DNA of 64,000 bases from WHSW01 sp963851045 (GCA_963851045.1 CAWKNC010000002.1:744001-808000), one strand, 5' to 3'; positions 17,654 through 26,112 are shown, counted from the first letter of the stretch. The notes: a model not told the origin generated them from the sequence alone. Numbers and translations are program-made.

Positions 17654-18432
17654 TCGTCGCCGCGAACCTGGCCGTAGTTGATCATCGCGACGATGAAGAC
17701 GCCGCCGACGATGTTGCCCATGGTCGCAACGGCGAGCCACCCGAAAAGATCGCCGAGGGCAAGCGGGCCCTCCAACAATGCGCAGAAGCCCTCCACCGTG
17801 GTCACGATGCAGTGGTCGAAGCCGCCGAGTCCGACGACGAACGTGAGGAAGAAGATCACGGCGATCTGAGCCCCGGGGGTATCGGAGGCCTCCACCAGCC
17901 ACGCGACGAGCGCGAGGATGAAGCCGGTCACGATGGCGCTCCAGAAGGTGTCGGTGAGAGGCCCGGACGTGTCGCCGACACCCTCGGCGACCAGCTGCAG
18001 TCGGGCCGGGTCGCTGACGGCCCCGCTGACCACGATCAGCAGCGCGAAGACGAAGGCGCCAATCAGGTTGGTTGCGTAGACGATGCCCCAAAGCCGCGCG
18101 GACCGGCGAAAGAGGGAGGGGCGGCGGAGCGTCGCCATCACCGGGTAGAGCGTGTTCTCGGTGAAGAACTGCGCCCGGCCGACGATCACCGCGATGTAGC
18201 CGATCGGGTAGAGCAGGGCCGCGACGAACTTCTGCGAGTCGCCGTCGCCGAGCGCGACGACTGCCAGGGCGACCGCGAGTGGCCCCATGCCGATGGCGAG
18301 CCCAGCGAACAGGCCGGAGTAGAGGAGGCTTGTCCATGGCCGCTCGAGCTCCTCGACCGTGTCCTCGATTACACGTTCATAGATATCGACCGCATGCGGG
18401 CGGGGATCGAGTCCGGAATCTTCGTCGGCCAT
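17650..18432 (-). CDS. Formate/nitrite transporter family channel
   Basis: A 260-residue membrane protein of the FNT (FocA/NirC) family, pentameric channels for small anions such as formate, nitrite or hydrosulfide. Six hydrophobic segments are visible. GLGGFDHCIVTTVEGF contains the conserved pore His, and GNIVGGVFIVAMINY is the C-terminal FNT signature. The N-terminal 30 residues are hydrophilic. Which anion it carries cannot be read from the sequence. A TACGCT box (18441-18446, minus strand) ends eight bases before the ATG. Confidence 0.88.
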   Translation of the reverse strand: MADEDSGLDPRPHAVDIYERVIEDTVEELERPWTSLLYSGLFAGLAIGMGPLAVALAVVALGDGDSQKFVAALLYPIGYIAVIVGRAQFFTENTLYPVMATLRRPSLFRRSARLWGIVYATNLIGAFVFALLIVVSGAVSDPARLQLVAEGVGDTSGPLTDTFWSAIVTGFILALVAWLVEASDTPGAQIAVIFFLTFVVGLGGFDHCIVTTVEGFCALLEGPLALGDLFGWLAVATMGNIVGGVFIVAMINYGQVRGDD

Positions 18433-18440
18433 CGTGACCG

Positions 18441-18456
18441 AGCGTATATCTAGGCT
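18441..18456. promoter_or_regulatory. Divergent leaderless promoters of the FNT gene and scpA
   Basis: On the minus strand TACGCT (18441-18446) lies eight bases before the FNT ATG. On the plus strand TAGGCT (18451-18456) lies seven bases before a GTG at 18464. The two -10 boxes are back to back in a gap of 31 bases, so the two polymerases would compete. Confidence 0.5.
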
Positions 18457-18463
18457 TCAGACG

Positions 18464-19231
18464 GTGAGAGCTGCAGAGCTCGACTTGGATCTCGACGTCT
18501 TCGCAGGACCCTTCGACCTGTTGATGACCGTCGTGCTGCGCGAAGAGGTCGCGCTCGCCGAGGTGGAGCTCGGCGAGATCGTCATCGCCTATCTCGATCA
18601 CGTCGAGCGCCAGGGCGATCTCGACCTCGAGGCCGCGACCGAGTTCCTCGTCCTGATTGCGTCGCTGCTGGAGCTCAAATCGCGGTTGTTGCTGCCAGCG
18701 CCAGAGGAGGAGGCGATCGAGCTTGCTCCCGAGGAGGCGGCAGAGGAGCTCCTCGCGCGAATGCTCGAGTACCGCCGCTACCGGGGTGCCGCCGAGCATC
18801 TCGGCGAAGCCTTCGCGCGAAACCGCGAGTTTGGCTACCGCGCTGCGCCTCTGCCGCCCGAACTGCGCCAGGTTGCGCTCGAGGCGGCTCGTCCCTCGTA
18901 CGAGCCAGATTTGCTCGCGGCGTCGATCGGCGATCTGCTGCGGATCCCTCCGAAGCCCGACACCAGCCACATCCGCCCGACCGTCTCGCTCGAGGCGCGC
19001 CTGCGGGTATTGCGCGAGCTGCTCGGCAGCCGTCGCTCTCTCGACTTCGACGAGGTTTTCGGTGGCGAGGAGAAGCTGACGCAGGCCGTCACCCTGTTCG
19101 CGCTGCTCGAGATGCACAAGCGTGGCGAGGCCACCTGGGAGCAGGGCGAAGTGTTCGGGCCGATCGAGGTCAGCACAACTCCTACTACGTCCTCGGCTTC
19201 GCCTCCCGGCGTGCAGGGTGTGAACCCATGA
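18464..19231 (+). CDS. scpA: Segregation and condensation protein A (kleisin ScpA)
   Basis: ScpA is the kleisin subunit that bridges the SMC heads. In 255 residues it shows the N-terminal motif VFAGPFDLLMTVV, the ELKSRLLLP helix and a C-terminal winged-helix region. The GTG at 18464 is chosen over the in-frame GTG at 18434 because a TAGGCT -10 box ends seven bases before it, the same spacing as other genes here, and the extension has no family counterpart. It is coupled to scpB by an ATGA overlap. Its partner smc, 40 kb away in this window, is unusually short. Confidence 0.9.
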   Translation: MRAAELDLDLDVFAGPFDLLMTVVLREEVALAEVELGEIVIAYLDHVERQGDLDLEAATEFLVLIASLLELKSRLLLPAPEEEAIELAPEEAAEELLARMLEYRRYRGAAEHLGEAFARNREFGYRAAPLPPELRQVALEAARPSYEPDLLAASIGDLLRIPPKPDTSHIRPTVSLEARLRVLRELLGSRRSLDFDEVFGGEEKLTQAVTLFALLEMHKRGEATWEQGEVFGPIEVSTTPTTSSASPPGVQGVNP

Positions 19232-19791
19232 CCTCGCTTGAGACCTTGGTCGAGTCGCTGCTCTTCCTCTCGCCGGAGCCGGTGTCGACGCCCGACCTCG
19301 CGGAGGCGTGCGAGGTGACCGAGGCGGAGATCGACCGAGCCCTGGATCTGCTCGGCACGTCGCTGGGCGAACGCGGGTTGATCCTGCGCGAGGTTGCGGG
19401 CGGTCACACGTTGGCGGCGCGCCCGGAGTCTGCCGACGCGGCCCGGCGCTTGCTTGCAAAGCCAAAGACTCCGCCGCTCACTCAGGCGCAAGCCGAGACG
19501 CTCGCGATCATCGCCTACCTGCAGCCGGTCTCTCGACCCGAGATCGCCCGCATCCGCGGCGTCTCGTCGGAGTCGGCCGTGCAGACGCTCAGCGAGCGCG
19601 GTCTGATCGAGGAGGCCGGACGCTCGCGCTTCGGCGCCGTCATCCACCGAACGACGCCGTTGTTCGAGCGTCTGTTCGGGCTGGCGGGCCTCGACGCTCT
19701 GCCCGATCCGGCCGGCTTCGATCCCACGCCCGAGGACGAGGGCGAGCTTCGCGAGCGCCTGCTGAAGGCGGGGGAGCAGCGCGCTGAGTAG
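19228..19791 (+). CDS. scpB: Segregation and condensation protein B
   Basis: ScpB (187 residues) forms dimers of tandem winged helices that bind ScpA. Family sequence is clear: SLVESLLFLSPEPVSTPDLAE at the start and TQAQAETLAIIAYLQPVSRPEIARIRGVSSE in the middle. The ATG overlaps the scpA stop by four bases. Downstream, a pseudouridine synthase gene follows after 35 bases, an order (scpA-scpB-rluB) shared by many Gram-positive genomes. Confidence 0.95.
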   Translation: MTSLETLVESLLFLSPEPVSTPDLAEACEVTEAEIDRALDLLGTSLGERGLILREVAGGHTLAARPESADAARRLLAKPKTPPLTQAQAETLAIIAYLQPVSRPEIARIRGVSSESAVQTLSERGLIEEAGRSRFGAVIHRTTPLFERLFGLAGLDALPDPAGFDPTPEDEGELRERLLKAGEQRAE

Positions 19792-19813
19792 CGGCGTGGC
19801 CAGCCATCACGGC

Positions 19814-19819
19814 TAGCCT
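19814..19819 (+). promoter_or_regulatory. -10 box TAGCCT for the pseudouridine synthase gene
   Basis: TAGCCT ends exactly seven bases before the ATG at 19827, the leaderless geometry seen at several genes in this window. Confidence 0.5.
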
Positions 19820-19826
19820 CGCTCGG

Positions 19827-20525
19827 ATGCGCCTCGTCAAGTATCTCGCCCATTCGGGCGTCGCCTCGCGACGCCGTGCGGAGGAGTTGATCGCCGCCGG
19901 GCGCGTCAGGGTCGCGGGCACGGTGGTGCGCGACCCGGCGCGCGACGTCGAGTACGAGAGCGGGGTGGAGGTCGACGGGCGACAGGTGGGCCCCGAGCCG
20001 CGCGAGGTCTGGATGCTCAACAAGCCGACCGGCGTGACCTCGACGGCGCGCGAGCCGGGGCGCCGGCGGGCCGTGACCGACCTGATCGGTTCGCGCCGGC
20101 GCCTTTATCCCGTCGGTCGCCTCGATGCCGAATCGACCGGTCTGATCCTGGTCACCAACGACGGCGAGCTCGCCAACCGGCTGATGCACCCCCGCTTCGA
20201 GGTCCCGCGCACCTATCGAGCGCGGTTTCGCCGCCCGCCGAGCGATACGGACATCGGTCGCCTGCGCGACGGGGTGCAGCTCGACGACGGCGTGACCAAG
20301 CGAGCCAAGGTGCGCCGAGTATCGCCTCGGGTTCTCGAGATCACCCTGAAGGAGGGCCGCAATCGCCAGATCCGCCGGATGGCGGAGGCGATCGACAACT
20401 CGGTGGTCGAGCTCGAGCGGATTGCGTTCGGCCCGCTGCGCCTCGGCGAGCTCCCGCGCGGGCAGGCGCGGCTGCTGAAGGCGGCCGAGCTGCGGCAGCT
20501 CTGGAAGGATTCGCCAAGCCGATGA
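19827..20525 (+). CDS. rluB: Pseudouridine synthase, RsuA/RluB family
   Basis: A 232-residue RNA pseudouridine synthase. It has an N-terminal S4 RNA-binding domain (MRLVKYLAHSGVASRRRAEELI, residues 1-60) and a catalytic domain with VGRLDAESTGLILVTNDGEL, where the Asp of GRLD is the nucleophile, plus LKEGRNRQIRRM near the end. Family members act on 23S rRNA (RluB type) or 16S rRNA (RsuA type). The scpAB context favours RluB. It overlaps aroH by four bases. Confidence 0.9.
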   Translation: MRLVKYLAHSGVASRRRAEELIAAGRVRVAGTVVRDPARDVEYESGVEVDGRQVGPEPREVWMLNKPTGVTSTAREPGRRRAVTDLIGSRRRLYPVGRLDAESTGLILVTNDGELANRLMHPRFEVPRTYRARFRRPPSDTDIGRLRDGVQLDDGVTKRAKVRRVSPRVLEITLKEGRNRQIRRMAEAIDNSVVELERIAFGPLRLGELPRGQARLLKAAELRQLWKDSPSR

Positions 20526-20908
20526 GCCAGCCTTCGCCAACGAGTCGTCTCTGGGCCGTGCGCGGCGCCGTACGCGCGGCGGCCAACGACGAGGCGTCCA
20601 TTCTCGAAGCGACCACCGAGCTGATGACCGAGCTGATGTCGCGAAACGGCATCGGACCGGACGACATCATCTCCGTGATCTTCACCGCCACGGGCGATCT
20701 CGACGCGGCCTTCCCCGCGGCCGCCGCGCGGAAGCTCGGCTTTGAACGCGTACCGCTTCTGTGCGCGCAGGAGATTGGCGTACCGGGGTCAATGGAGCGG
20801 GTCGTGCGGGTCCTCGCTCACTACTACGCCGGGTTCGAGGATCCGCCCGAGCACGTGTATCTCGGCGATGCGCAGGCGCTGCGCGCCGACCTCCACGCGG
20901 CGCAATGA
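20522..20908 (+). CDS. aroH: Chorismate mutase, AroH class
   Basis: Monofunctional AroH-type chorismate mutase (128 residues) that turns chorismate into prephenate, the branch to Phe and Tyr. The family's active-site residues are recognisable: Arg in WAVRGAVRA near the N-terminus, Glu in CAQEIGVPG, Arg in VVRVLAHYY and Tyr in EHVYLGDA. It sits between a pseudouridine synthase (ATGA overlap) and an aminotransferase of the HisC family, and near tyrA, aroF and aroA. It therefore belongs to an aromatic amino acid neighbourhood. Confidence 0.93.
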   Translation: MSQPSPTSRLWAVRGAVRAAANDEASILEATTELMTELMSRNGIGPDDIISVIFTATGDLDAAFPAAAARKLGFERVPLLCAQEIGVPGSMERVVRVLAHYYAGFEDPPEHVYLGDAQALRADLHAAQ

Positions 20909-20924
20909 GCGAGAGCGAAGGCCT

Positions 20925-22022
20925 GTGAGCGTTCACTTCGCCGAGAAGCTGGCCCGGATTCCGGGCTACGTCGCCGGTGCGCCAGCCGGGAAGGCGCCCG
21001 AGTCCCTCGCCAGCGAGGGGATCGCTCAGCTTGCCTCCAACGAATCGCCGTCGGGCCCGCACCCGGCGGTCGCCGACGCGGTCGCCCGCGCCGCCGCGGC
21101 GGCCAATCGCTACCCGGATCCGTCAGCGAGCCTGCTGCGGCGGCGGATCTCCGATCGCTACGAGGTCGAGCCCTCGGGTGTTGCTCTGGCCAACGGCTCC
21201 TGCGAGATCCTGCTTGCCGCCGCGATGGCCCTCTGCGAGCCCGGGGCCGAGCTCGTCTACGCCTGGCCGTCGTTCTCGATGTATCCCTACCTGGCGCCGC
21301 TATCGGGGGCGCGCGAGATCCGCGTCGGCCTCACCGATGGCGACGTCCACGACCTCGACGCGATGCTTGCTGAGATCACGGCGGCCACGCAGCTGGTGAT
21401 CGTCTGCAACCCGAACAATCCCACGAGCACCCATATTCCCGCGGCGGAGATCGCGAGCTTCTGTGAGCGCGTGCCCGATCACGTGACGATCCTCGTCGAC
21501 GAGGCCTACGTCGAGTTCCAGCTCGACGACGATCCCGACGACACGGTCGACCTGCGCAAGCACTTTCCCAATCTGGTCCTCCTGCGCACGTTCAGCAAGG
21601 TCTACGGTCTCGCCGGCCTGCGGGTCGGCTACGCGCTGTGCTCGCCGAAGTTCCGCGCTGCGGTCGATGCCGTCCGCCAGCCGTTCAGCGTCAACGCGAT
21701 CGCTCAGGCCGCGGCAGCGGAGGCGATCCGCCATCAGGACGATGTGATCGCGCGGATCGAGCGCAACCTCTTCGCGCGCGTCACCGTCGAGGAGGGGGTA
21801 CGCGGGCTCGGCCTCGTCACCCCCGACTCGCAGGCCAACTTCTCGTGGATCGACCTCGGCGACAACGACGAGGCCGAGGTCGTCGCGGCGCTGGCCGAGC
21901 GCGGCATTCTCGTTCGCGCCGGCACTCCGCTCGGCGGCCCCGGACACATCCGCGTCTCCTACGGCACGCCGGCCGAGAACGAGCGCTTCCTCGCGGCCAT
22001 CGGTGACATCATCGCGCGATGA
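20925..22022 (+). CDS. hisC: Histidinol-phosphate/aromatic aminotransferase (HisC family)
   Basis: A 365-residue fold-type I PLP aminotransferase. Visible motifs are SNESPSGPHPAV near the N-terminus, NPNNPTSTHIP, DEAYVEF and the PLP lysine in TFSKVYGLAGLRVGYAL (Lys225). The GTG start at 20925 is 16 bases after the aroH stop; longer in-frame codons would run over aroH. No his genes are nearby, whereas aroH, tyrA, aroF and aroA are, so transamination of phenylpyruvate or 4-hydroxyphenylpyruvate is as likely as histidine synthesis. It overlaps the next gene by four bases. Confidence 0.85.
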   Translation: MSVHFAEKLARIPGYVAGAPAGKAPESLASEGIAQLASNESPSGPHPAVADAVARAAAAANRYPDPSASLLRRRISDRYEVEPSGVALANGSCEILLAAAMALCEPGAELVYAWPSFSMYPYLAPLSGAREIRVGLTDGDVHDLDAMLAEITAATQLVIVCNPNNPTSTHIPAAEIASFCERVPDHVTILVDEAYVEFQLDDDPDDTVDLRKHFPNLVLLRTFSKVYGLAGLRVGYALCSPKFRAAVDAVRQPFSVNAIAQAAAAEAIRHQDDVIARIERNLFARVTVEEGVRGLGLVTPDSQANFSWIDLGDNDEAEVVAALAERGILVRAGTPLGGPGHIRVSYGTPAENERFLAAIGDIIAR

Positions 22023-22411
22023 AGAAGCTCCTCCTCCTCAGCGTCCTGCTCACCATCGCGACCACGGCTCCCGCCACCGCTGCGGGTAAGGCCCGCATCT
22101 ACTCGAGCGTCGGAGTCGCCTCGTTTCTCGTCGAGCCGGCAAAGCTCAAATACACGCCCGACGATTTCGGCGGCGAGCAGAGCTACGCGCTGAAGAGGCT
22201 CGAGTGGACGCGCTGGGGGAAGGCGAAGGCGAAGGGAACGGGCACCCTGAAGTCGTGCCTCGACGGTGAGGACTGCTTCACCGTGGACGCCGCCGTCAAA
22301 GCGTCGAAGCTCCTGAAAAACGACGGTGACCCTGACCGCTACTACGGCAAGCTGCGAATCACCTTCGGGCAGAACGCGGTCAAGCTGGGCCTGCCGACGC
22401 CCGCGGGTTAA
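22019..22411 (+). CDS. Small secreted protein of unknown function
   Basis: Not recognised. It has 130 residues with a clear signal peptide (MKKLLLLSVLLTIATTAPATA, cleavage likely after Ala-rich residue 21-22) and a mature part of about 108 residues rich in Lys, Gly and Tyr. The mature part has two Cys five residues apart (SCLDGEDC). It overlaps the aminotransferase stop by four bases, so it is translated with it. The TAA stop is shared with the convergent peptidase gene (TTAA, 22408-22411). Confidence 0.7.
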   Translation: MKKLLLLSVLLTIATTAPATAAGKARIYSSVGVASFLVEPAKLKYTPDDFGGEQSYALKRLEWTRWGKAKAKGTGTLKSCLDGEDCFTVDAAVKASKLLKNDGDPDRYYGKLRITFGQNAVKLGLPTPAG

Positions 22412-23049
22412 TCGCCCGTCGAGGAGAAGTGCTGGTAGTCACGGATCGACTGCGGCCCGTCGCCCAGCCACTCCCAGCCCGCCTTCTTGGCGAACGCCCT
22501 CTCCACCCTGTCGCCGTCGTGGATCATTCCCGGCCTGTCGCGCGAGCGATCCGCGTAGCGACGTCCCTCGGGCGGTGAGACGTGCGAGCCCGAGACGTAG
22601 GGATTCTCGATGGGGTTGATGTCGATCGCGAGCCCATAGGCGTGCATCGACCATCGCGTCGTTCCGGCCACGAATCGACAGTTGAAAGCTGAGGTGTTGT
22701 CGGCGCGCATGGAACGGCGGTCGTCGGCCCCGTACTGATCGATCAGCTGCATGCGCCTGATCGGATAGCGCAGTTTGTAGAGCCGCTTCATGACGGCGAT
22801 GATCCCGTCGTCGTGGCGAGCGTTGACGACGAGGCGCCCGTTGTGAGGGCGGTCATCGAAGCCCCAGTAGGTGACGCGAAGGAGGCGGAGGTCCTTGAGT
22901 GGCACGGGACAGCCGCGATGCCAGGAGTTGCCGACGATGCGCTCGCGCACATGGCCCCTTATCGCTTCCGAGCGGCCCTCGAATGCGGGCTCGCCGGAGG
23001 AGGCGATCGTCGTCGCAAGCACAGCGACCAGGGTGAACGGTGCGAGCAC
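22408..23049 (-). CDS. Secreted M15-family peptidase (VanY-like D,D/L,D-carboxypeptidase)
   Basis: A 213-residue secreted zinc peptidase. An N-terminal hydrophobic segment (residues 1-18) looks like a signal peptide. The M15 zinc motif is SMHAYGLAIDINP (His and Asp ligands) with the third ligand and base in DYQHF near the C-terminus. Families of this type trim peptidoglycan stem peptides. The GTG start overlaps the stop of the upstream GGDEF/EAL gene by one base (TAGTG), so the two are co-translated. This unusual pairing hints at a link between cyclic-di-GMP and cell-wall trimming, but that is inference. Confidence 0.85.
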   Translation of the reverse strand: MLAPFTLVAVLATTIASSGEPAFEGRSEAIRGHVRERIVGNSWHRGCPVPLKDLRLLRVTYWGFDDRPHNGRLVVNARHDDGIIAVMKRLYKLRYPIRRMQLIDQYGADDRRSMRADNTSAFNCRFVAGTTRWSMHAYGLAIDINPIENPYVSGSHVSPPEGRRYADRSRDRPGMIHDGDRVERAFAKKAGWEWLGDGPQSIRDYQHFSSTGD

Positions 23050-25832
23050 TATCCGATCTTGGCATGCGAATCGTGCATGCTGATCGCCTGGTCTGCCGGT
23101 AACGGCTTGGCGAAGTAAAAGCCCTGCGCGTAGTGGCAGCCGAGGTCCTCGATCATCTGCAGCTGCGCCGCTGTCTCCACGCCCTCGGCAACGACGACGA
23201 GGTCGAGCGCCTCGGCGATCGAGGTCACCGACCTGACGATGGCGGCGGTGGCGGGATTCTCATCGAGGGTCGCGACGAACGAGCGGTCGATCTTGAGCTG
23301 GTCGAATCGGAAACGCTGCAGATAGCCCAGCGCCGAGAAGCCGGTGCCGAAATCGTCAAGGACGAGCTTGACGCCGAGCTTGCGCAGCGAGGCGATCGCC
23401 ATCACCGCGTTGTCGATCTCGTCGACGAGAACCGACTCGGTGATCTCGAGGCTGAGCGAAAGTGGGTCGAGCCCGCTGGCGCGAAGGATGCTTGCGACCC
23501 GGTCGGGCAGCCCGCGGTCGGCCATCTGGCGCGGGGAGACATTGACCGAGATGCCGATAGGCGGAGAGTCTGGGCGCTCCTCGTGCCAGGCGGCGGCTTG
23601 GTTGCAGGCGAGCTGCAGGATGCGTTCGCCGAGCTCGACGATGAGCTCGCTCTCCTCCGCGAGCGGGATGAACTCGCCTGGGCCGAGCAGACCGCGCTCG
23701 GGGTGCTGCCAGCGAGCGAGCGCCTCGAAGCCGGTCACCTCGAGACTGGGAACCGCGACGACCGGCTGGTAATGGACGACGAGCTCGTCCCGGGTCAGCG
23801 CGAGTCGCAGGTCGTTTTCGGTGCGCAGGTGCTCTACCACCCGGTTTCGCATCAGGTGGTCGAAGATCTCGTAGTGCCCTCGCCCGCGCTCCTTGGCCCG
23901 GTACATCGCCAGGTCGGCATCACGGATCAGCGCCTGTGGGGAGTCCAGGGCACCACCCACGGCGATGCCGACGGAAGCGGTGACGAAGTGCTCACGATCG
24001 CGGAGGACGAACGGCGCTGCGAGCGCTGCTGAGAGGCGCTCAGCCACGCGCGTCAGATCGTGGATCGACTCCGCCTCGGCGACGATCAAGCCGAACTCGT
24101 CGCCGCCGAAGCGTGCGACCGTGTCGCCGGAGCGCAACACCGAGCCCAGCCGAGGCGCGACCATGCTCAACAACTCGTCGCCGGCGTCGTGGCCAAGACT
24201 GTCGTTGACGAGCTTGAACTGATCGAGGTCGCAGAAGAGGACGCCGACCTGCTTCGCGTCGCGCGCCGCGTTGGCGATCGCCTGCTCGAGCCGGTCGAGA
24301 AAGAGCACGCGATTGGGCAGACCGGTGAGCGGGTCGTGCAGAGCGCGATGGCGAACGTCAGCCTCCGCCTCGACGCGCTCGATCGCAGCGGCCAGGACGT
24401 TCGCGAGCGACTGGGCGAAGTTGACGTCGTCCTGGCCAAACTTGTTGGCCTCGGGGCTGAGGACGCCCAGGACCCCGAAGGCGCCGTCACGGCCTCGAAC
24501 AACCACGCTCACCGCGCTGCGGGCCCCGATTCGCTGGATTACCTCGGAGCGGATGAACCGGTCGTCTGTATCCCAGTCGTCGACCACGACGGGATGGTCT
24601 GTTTTGAGGGTGTAGCCCGACTGCGTCTCTGGGCCCGCCGGATAGCGAACGCCGAACAGGTCCCCAAAGCCGGCCTCGGCGACGATGACGAGGCTCTGGT
24701 CATCCGGTTCGAGCTCTGCGAGCACGACGGCGTCCACCGCAAGGACGCGAGCCGTGGTGGTCATCGCCTCCTTGAAGAGGTGCTCGAGGTCGGTTGCCCC
24801 GAGTGCGAGTTCGCCCAGCTCAGCGACGACGCGCTGCATTTCCGCGCGCCGAAGTGCCTCCTCCCGCGCCCGCTCGCGGTCGGTCACGTCCTGGCTGGTG
24901 CCGATCAGGCGCGGCCCCGTGCCGTCAGCCTGGGCGACCTCGGCGCGCACGTGGATCATCCTGGTCGAGCCATTGGGATGGTGGTAGCGGTACTGAAGGT
25001 CCATGGGCTTGGCGTTCGTCGCGGCGAGCTCGAGCGCCTTCTCAACGTGCGGACGGTCAGAGCTTTCGATCCGCGCGACGTAGCGCTCAACCGAGAGCGG
25101 GTCGTCCGGGCTGATTCCAAAGATCCGCATGAGCTGGGGCGAGTAATCGACGCTGCCGGTGACCAGGTCGCACTCGAAGCCGCCCATCCGCGCGAGCTCC
25201 TGAGCGTCGGCCATCGATCGCTCGTTGCGACGCGCGACGCGATACGCACGCTCGGTGCGCACGCGTTGATCCTCGTTGAGACGCCACGCGACGACCGCGG
25301 CCAAGCCCCCGGCGACGACCAGAGCCGCGTGGATCAGCGCCCATTTCACCGGGTGGGCGATTGCGTCCGGGTGGTTGTAGACCGATTCGGGATCTGCGAG
25401 CCCGACGAGACCGTGGTGAATCAGCACGTATGCCGCGGCGACCAGGAACGGAACCCAGTCCTCGTAGAGGGCGAGGAGGATGATCACCACGAAGAAGACG
25501 AAGTGGGCCTCGATGAAGCCGCCGGAGACGTGAACCGCGACAGAGGCCGAGCTGACGAGGCCGACCGAGCTCACCGTTGCCGCGAGACGGTGCCGCTCGC
25601 GCGTTACCCAGGCCGCCAGCGCGAACATCTCGAGAAGACCACCCTCGAGCAGCGAGTGGCCGACGGAGTAACCCTCGACCAGGGCGAAAAAGAAGATTCC
25701 CACGCCGAGCGCCGCGAGAAGCGTGACCAGCCAGCGATGGCGGATGAGCCAGGCGTCGTAGGGGAGGGTGTTGCCTCGCGGCAGCCACCCGAAGGTGCGG
25801 GCGAGCGTCCTTTGGCCCTGCTCGGCGTTCAT
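23049..25832 (-). CDS. Membrane sensor with PAS, GAF, GGDEF and EAL domains
   Basis: A cyclic-di-GMP enzyme of 927 residues. Order: a membrane region of five to six helices (about 25-180) with the motif SGGFIEAHFVFF and a HHG triplet near residue 140; PAS (about 210-330); GAF (about 350-500); GGDEF (about 505-665); EAL (about 680-920). The GGDEF site is intact (FGGDEF) with an RxxD inhibition site five residues before it (RSGD). EAL is intact (GFEALARW) with DDFGTG. It could both make and break c-di-GMP. The ATG at 25832 is chosen because longer in-frame codons run antisense through aroF. It interrupts an aromatic biosynthesis region. Confidence 0.9.
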   Translation of the reverse strand: MNAEQGQRTLARTFGWLPRGNTLPYDAWLIRHRWLVTLLAALGVGIFFFALVEGYSVGHSLLEGGLLEMFALAAWVTRERHRLAATVSSVGLVSSASVAVHVSGGFIEAHFVFFVVIILLALYEDWVPFLVAAAYVLIHHGLVGLADPESVYNHPDAIAHPVKWALIHAALVVAGGLAAVVAWRLNEDQRVRTERAYRVARRNERSMADAQELARMGGFECDLVTGSVDYSPQLMRIFGISPDDPLSVERYVARIESSDRPHVEKALELAATNAKPMDLQYRYHHPNGSTRMIHVRAEVAQADGTGPRLIGTSQDVTDRERAREEALRRAEMQRVVAELGELALGATDLEHLFKEAMTTTARVLAVDAVVLAELEPDDQSLVIVAEAGFGDLFGVRYPAGPETQSGYTLKTDHPVVVDDWDTDDRFIRSEVIQRIGARSAVSVVVRGRDGAFGVLGVLSPEANKFGQDDVNFAQSLANVLAAAIERVEAEADVRHRALHDPLTGLPNRVLFLDRLEQAIANAARDAKQVGVLFCDLDQFKLVNDSLGHDAGDELLSMVAPRLGSVLRSGDTVARFGGDEFGLIVAEAESIHDLTRVAERLSAALAAPFVLRDREHFVTASVGIAVGGALDSPQALIRDADLAMYRAKERGRGHYEIFDHLMRNRVVEHLRTENDLRLALTRDELVVHYQPVVAVPSLEVTGFEALARWQHPERGLLGPGEFIPLAEESELIVELGERILQLACNQAAAWHEERPDSPPIGISVNVSPRQMADRGLPDRVASILRASGLDPLSLSLEITESVLVDEIDNAVMAIASLRKLGVKLVLDDFGTGFSALGYLQRFRFDQLKIDRSFVATLDENPATAAIVRSVTSIAEALDLVVVAEGVETAAQLQMIEDLGCHYAQGFYFAKPLPADQAISMHDSHAKIG

Positions 25833-25865
25833 ACATGGTGCCCATCGGCCCAAAAAGCCGCGTCC

Positions 25866-25895
25866 TTGACGTTTCTCGCTGCTCTCTGGTACAAA
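25866..25895 (+). promoter_or_regulatory. Candidate promoter of the aroF leader
   Basis: TTGACG (25866-25871) and TACAAA (25890-25895) are 18 bases apart. Transcription would start about seven bases on, at or beside the GTG at 25902, giving a leaderless leader-peptide transcript. Confidence 0.5.
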
Positions 25896-25901
25896 CGCAG
25901 C

Positions 25902-25991
25902 GTGAACTGCGACGTCGCACAGGCTCCCTCGACCGCCCGCCCTGGGCTCGAGCCGTGCGCGTGGTTTACCCCTTACTGGCGATTTAGCTAG
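25902..25991 (+). CDS. Aromatic-rich leader peptide upstream of aroF
   Basis: A 29-codon frame (GTG to TAG) ends in the residues AWFTPYWRFS: five aromatic residues (Trp, Phe, Tyr, Trp, Phe) in eight codons, just ahead of a DAHP synthase gene. The GTG coincides with the predicted transcription start of a TTGACG-18-TACAAA promoter, so it would be read as a leaderless mRNA. A strong stem begins at its stop codon. Ribosome-mediated attenuation by aromatic leader peptides is known for trp operons and for a Corynebacterium DAHP synthase gene. Applying that model here is inference. The same frame is open further upstream only because it lies antisense to the GGDEF gene. Confidence 0.6.
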   Translation: MNCDVAQAPSTARPGLEPCAWFTPYWRFS

Positions 25992-26042
25992 GCGTCCGGC
26001 CGGCCGCAAGGCCCGTGCAAGAGCAGGAAAAGCCCGGACGCC
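25991..26042 (+). promoter_or_regulatory. Long stem after the aroF leader peptide
   Basis: A perfect 9-base pairing (ggcgtccgg at 25991-25999 with ccggacgcc at 26034-26042) encloses 34 bases that include a small GGCC-GCAA-GGCC hairpin. The 5' arm starts on the last base of the leader-peptide stop codon. This is the expected place for an attenuator structure, although no T-run follows. Confidence 0.5.
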
Positions 26043-26112
26043 GCAGCAGCTGACCGATGCCGCACCCCACGTACCGGTATACCCCGGGACTGACCGGAGA
26101 CTGAGGAAGACG

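Noticed and set aside
24060..25901. Long plus-strand open frame covering the GGDEF/EAL gene
   Set aside because: It is antisense to a gene with clear domains and stays open only because of GC-rich third positions. Only its final 90 bases, beyond the GGDEF start, are kept as a leader peptide.
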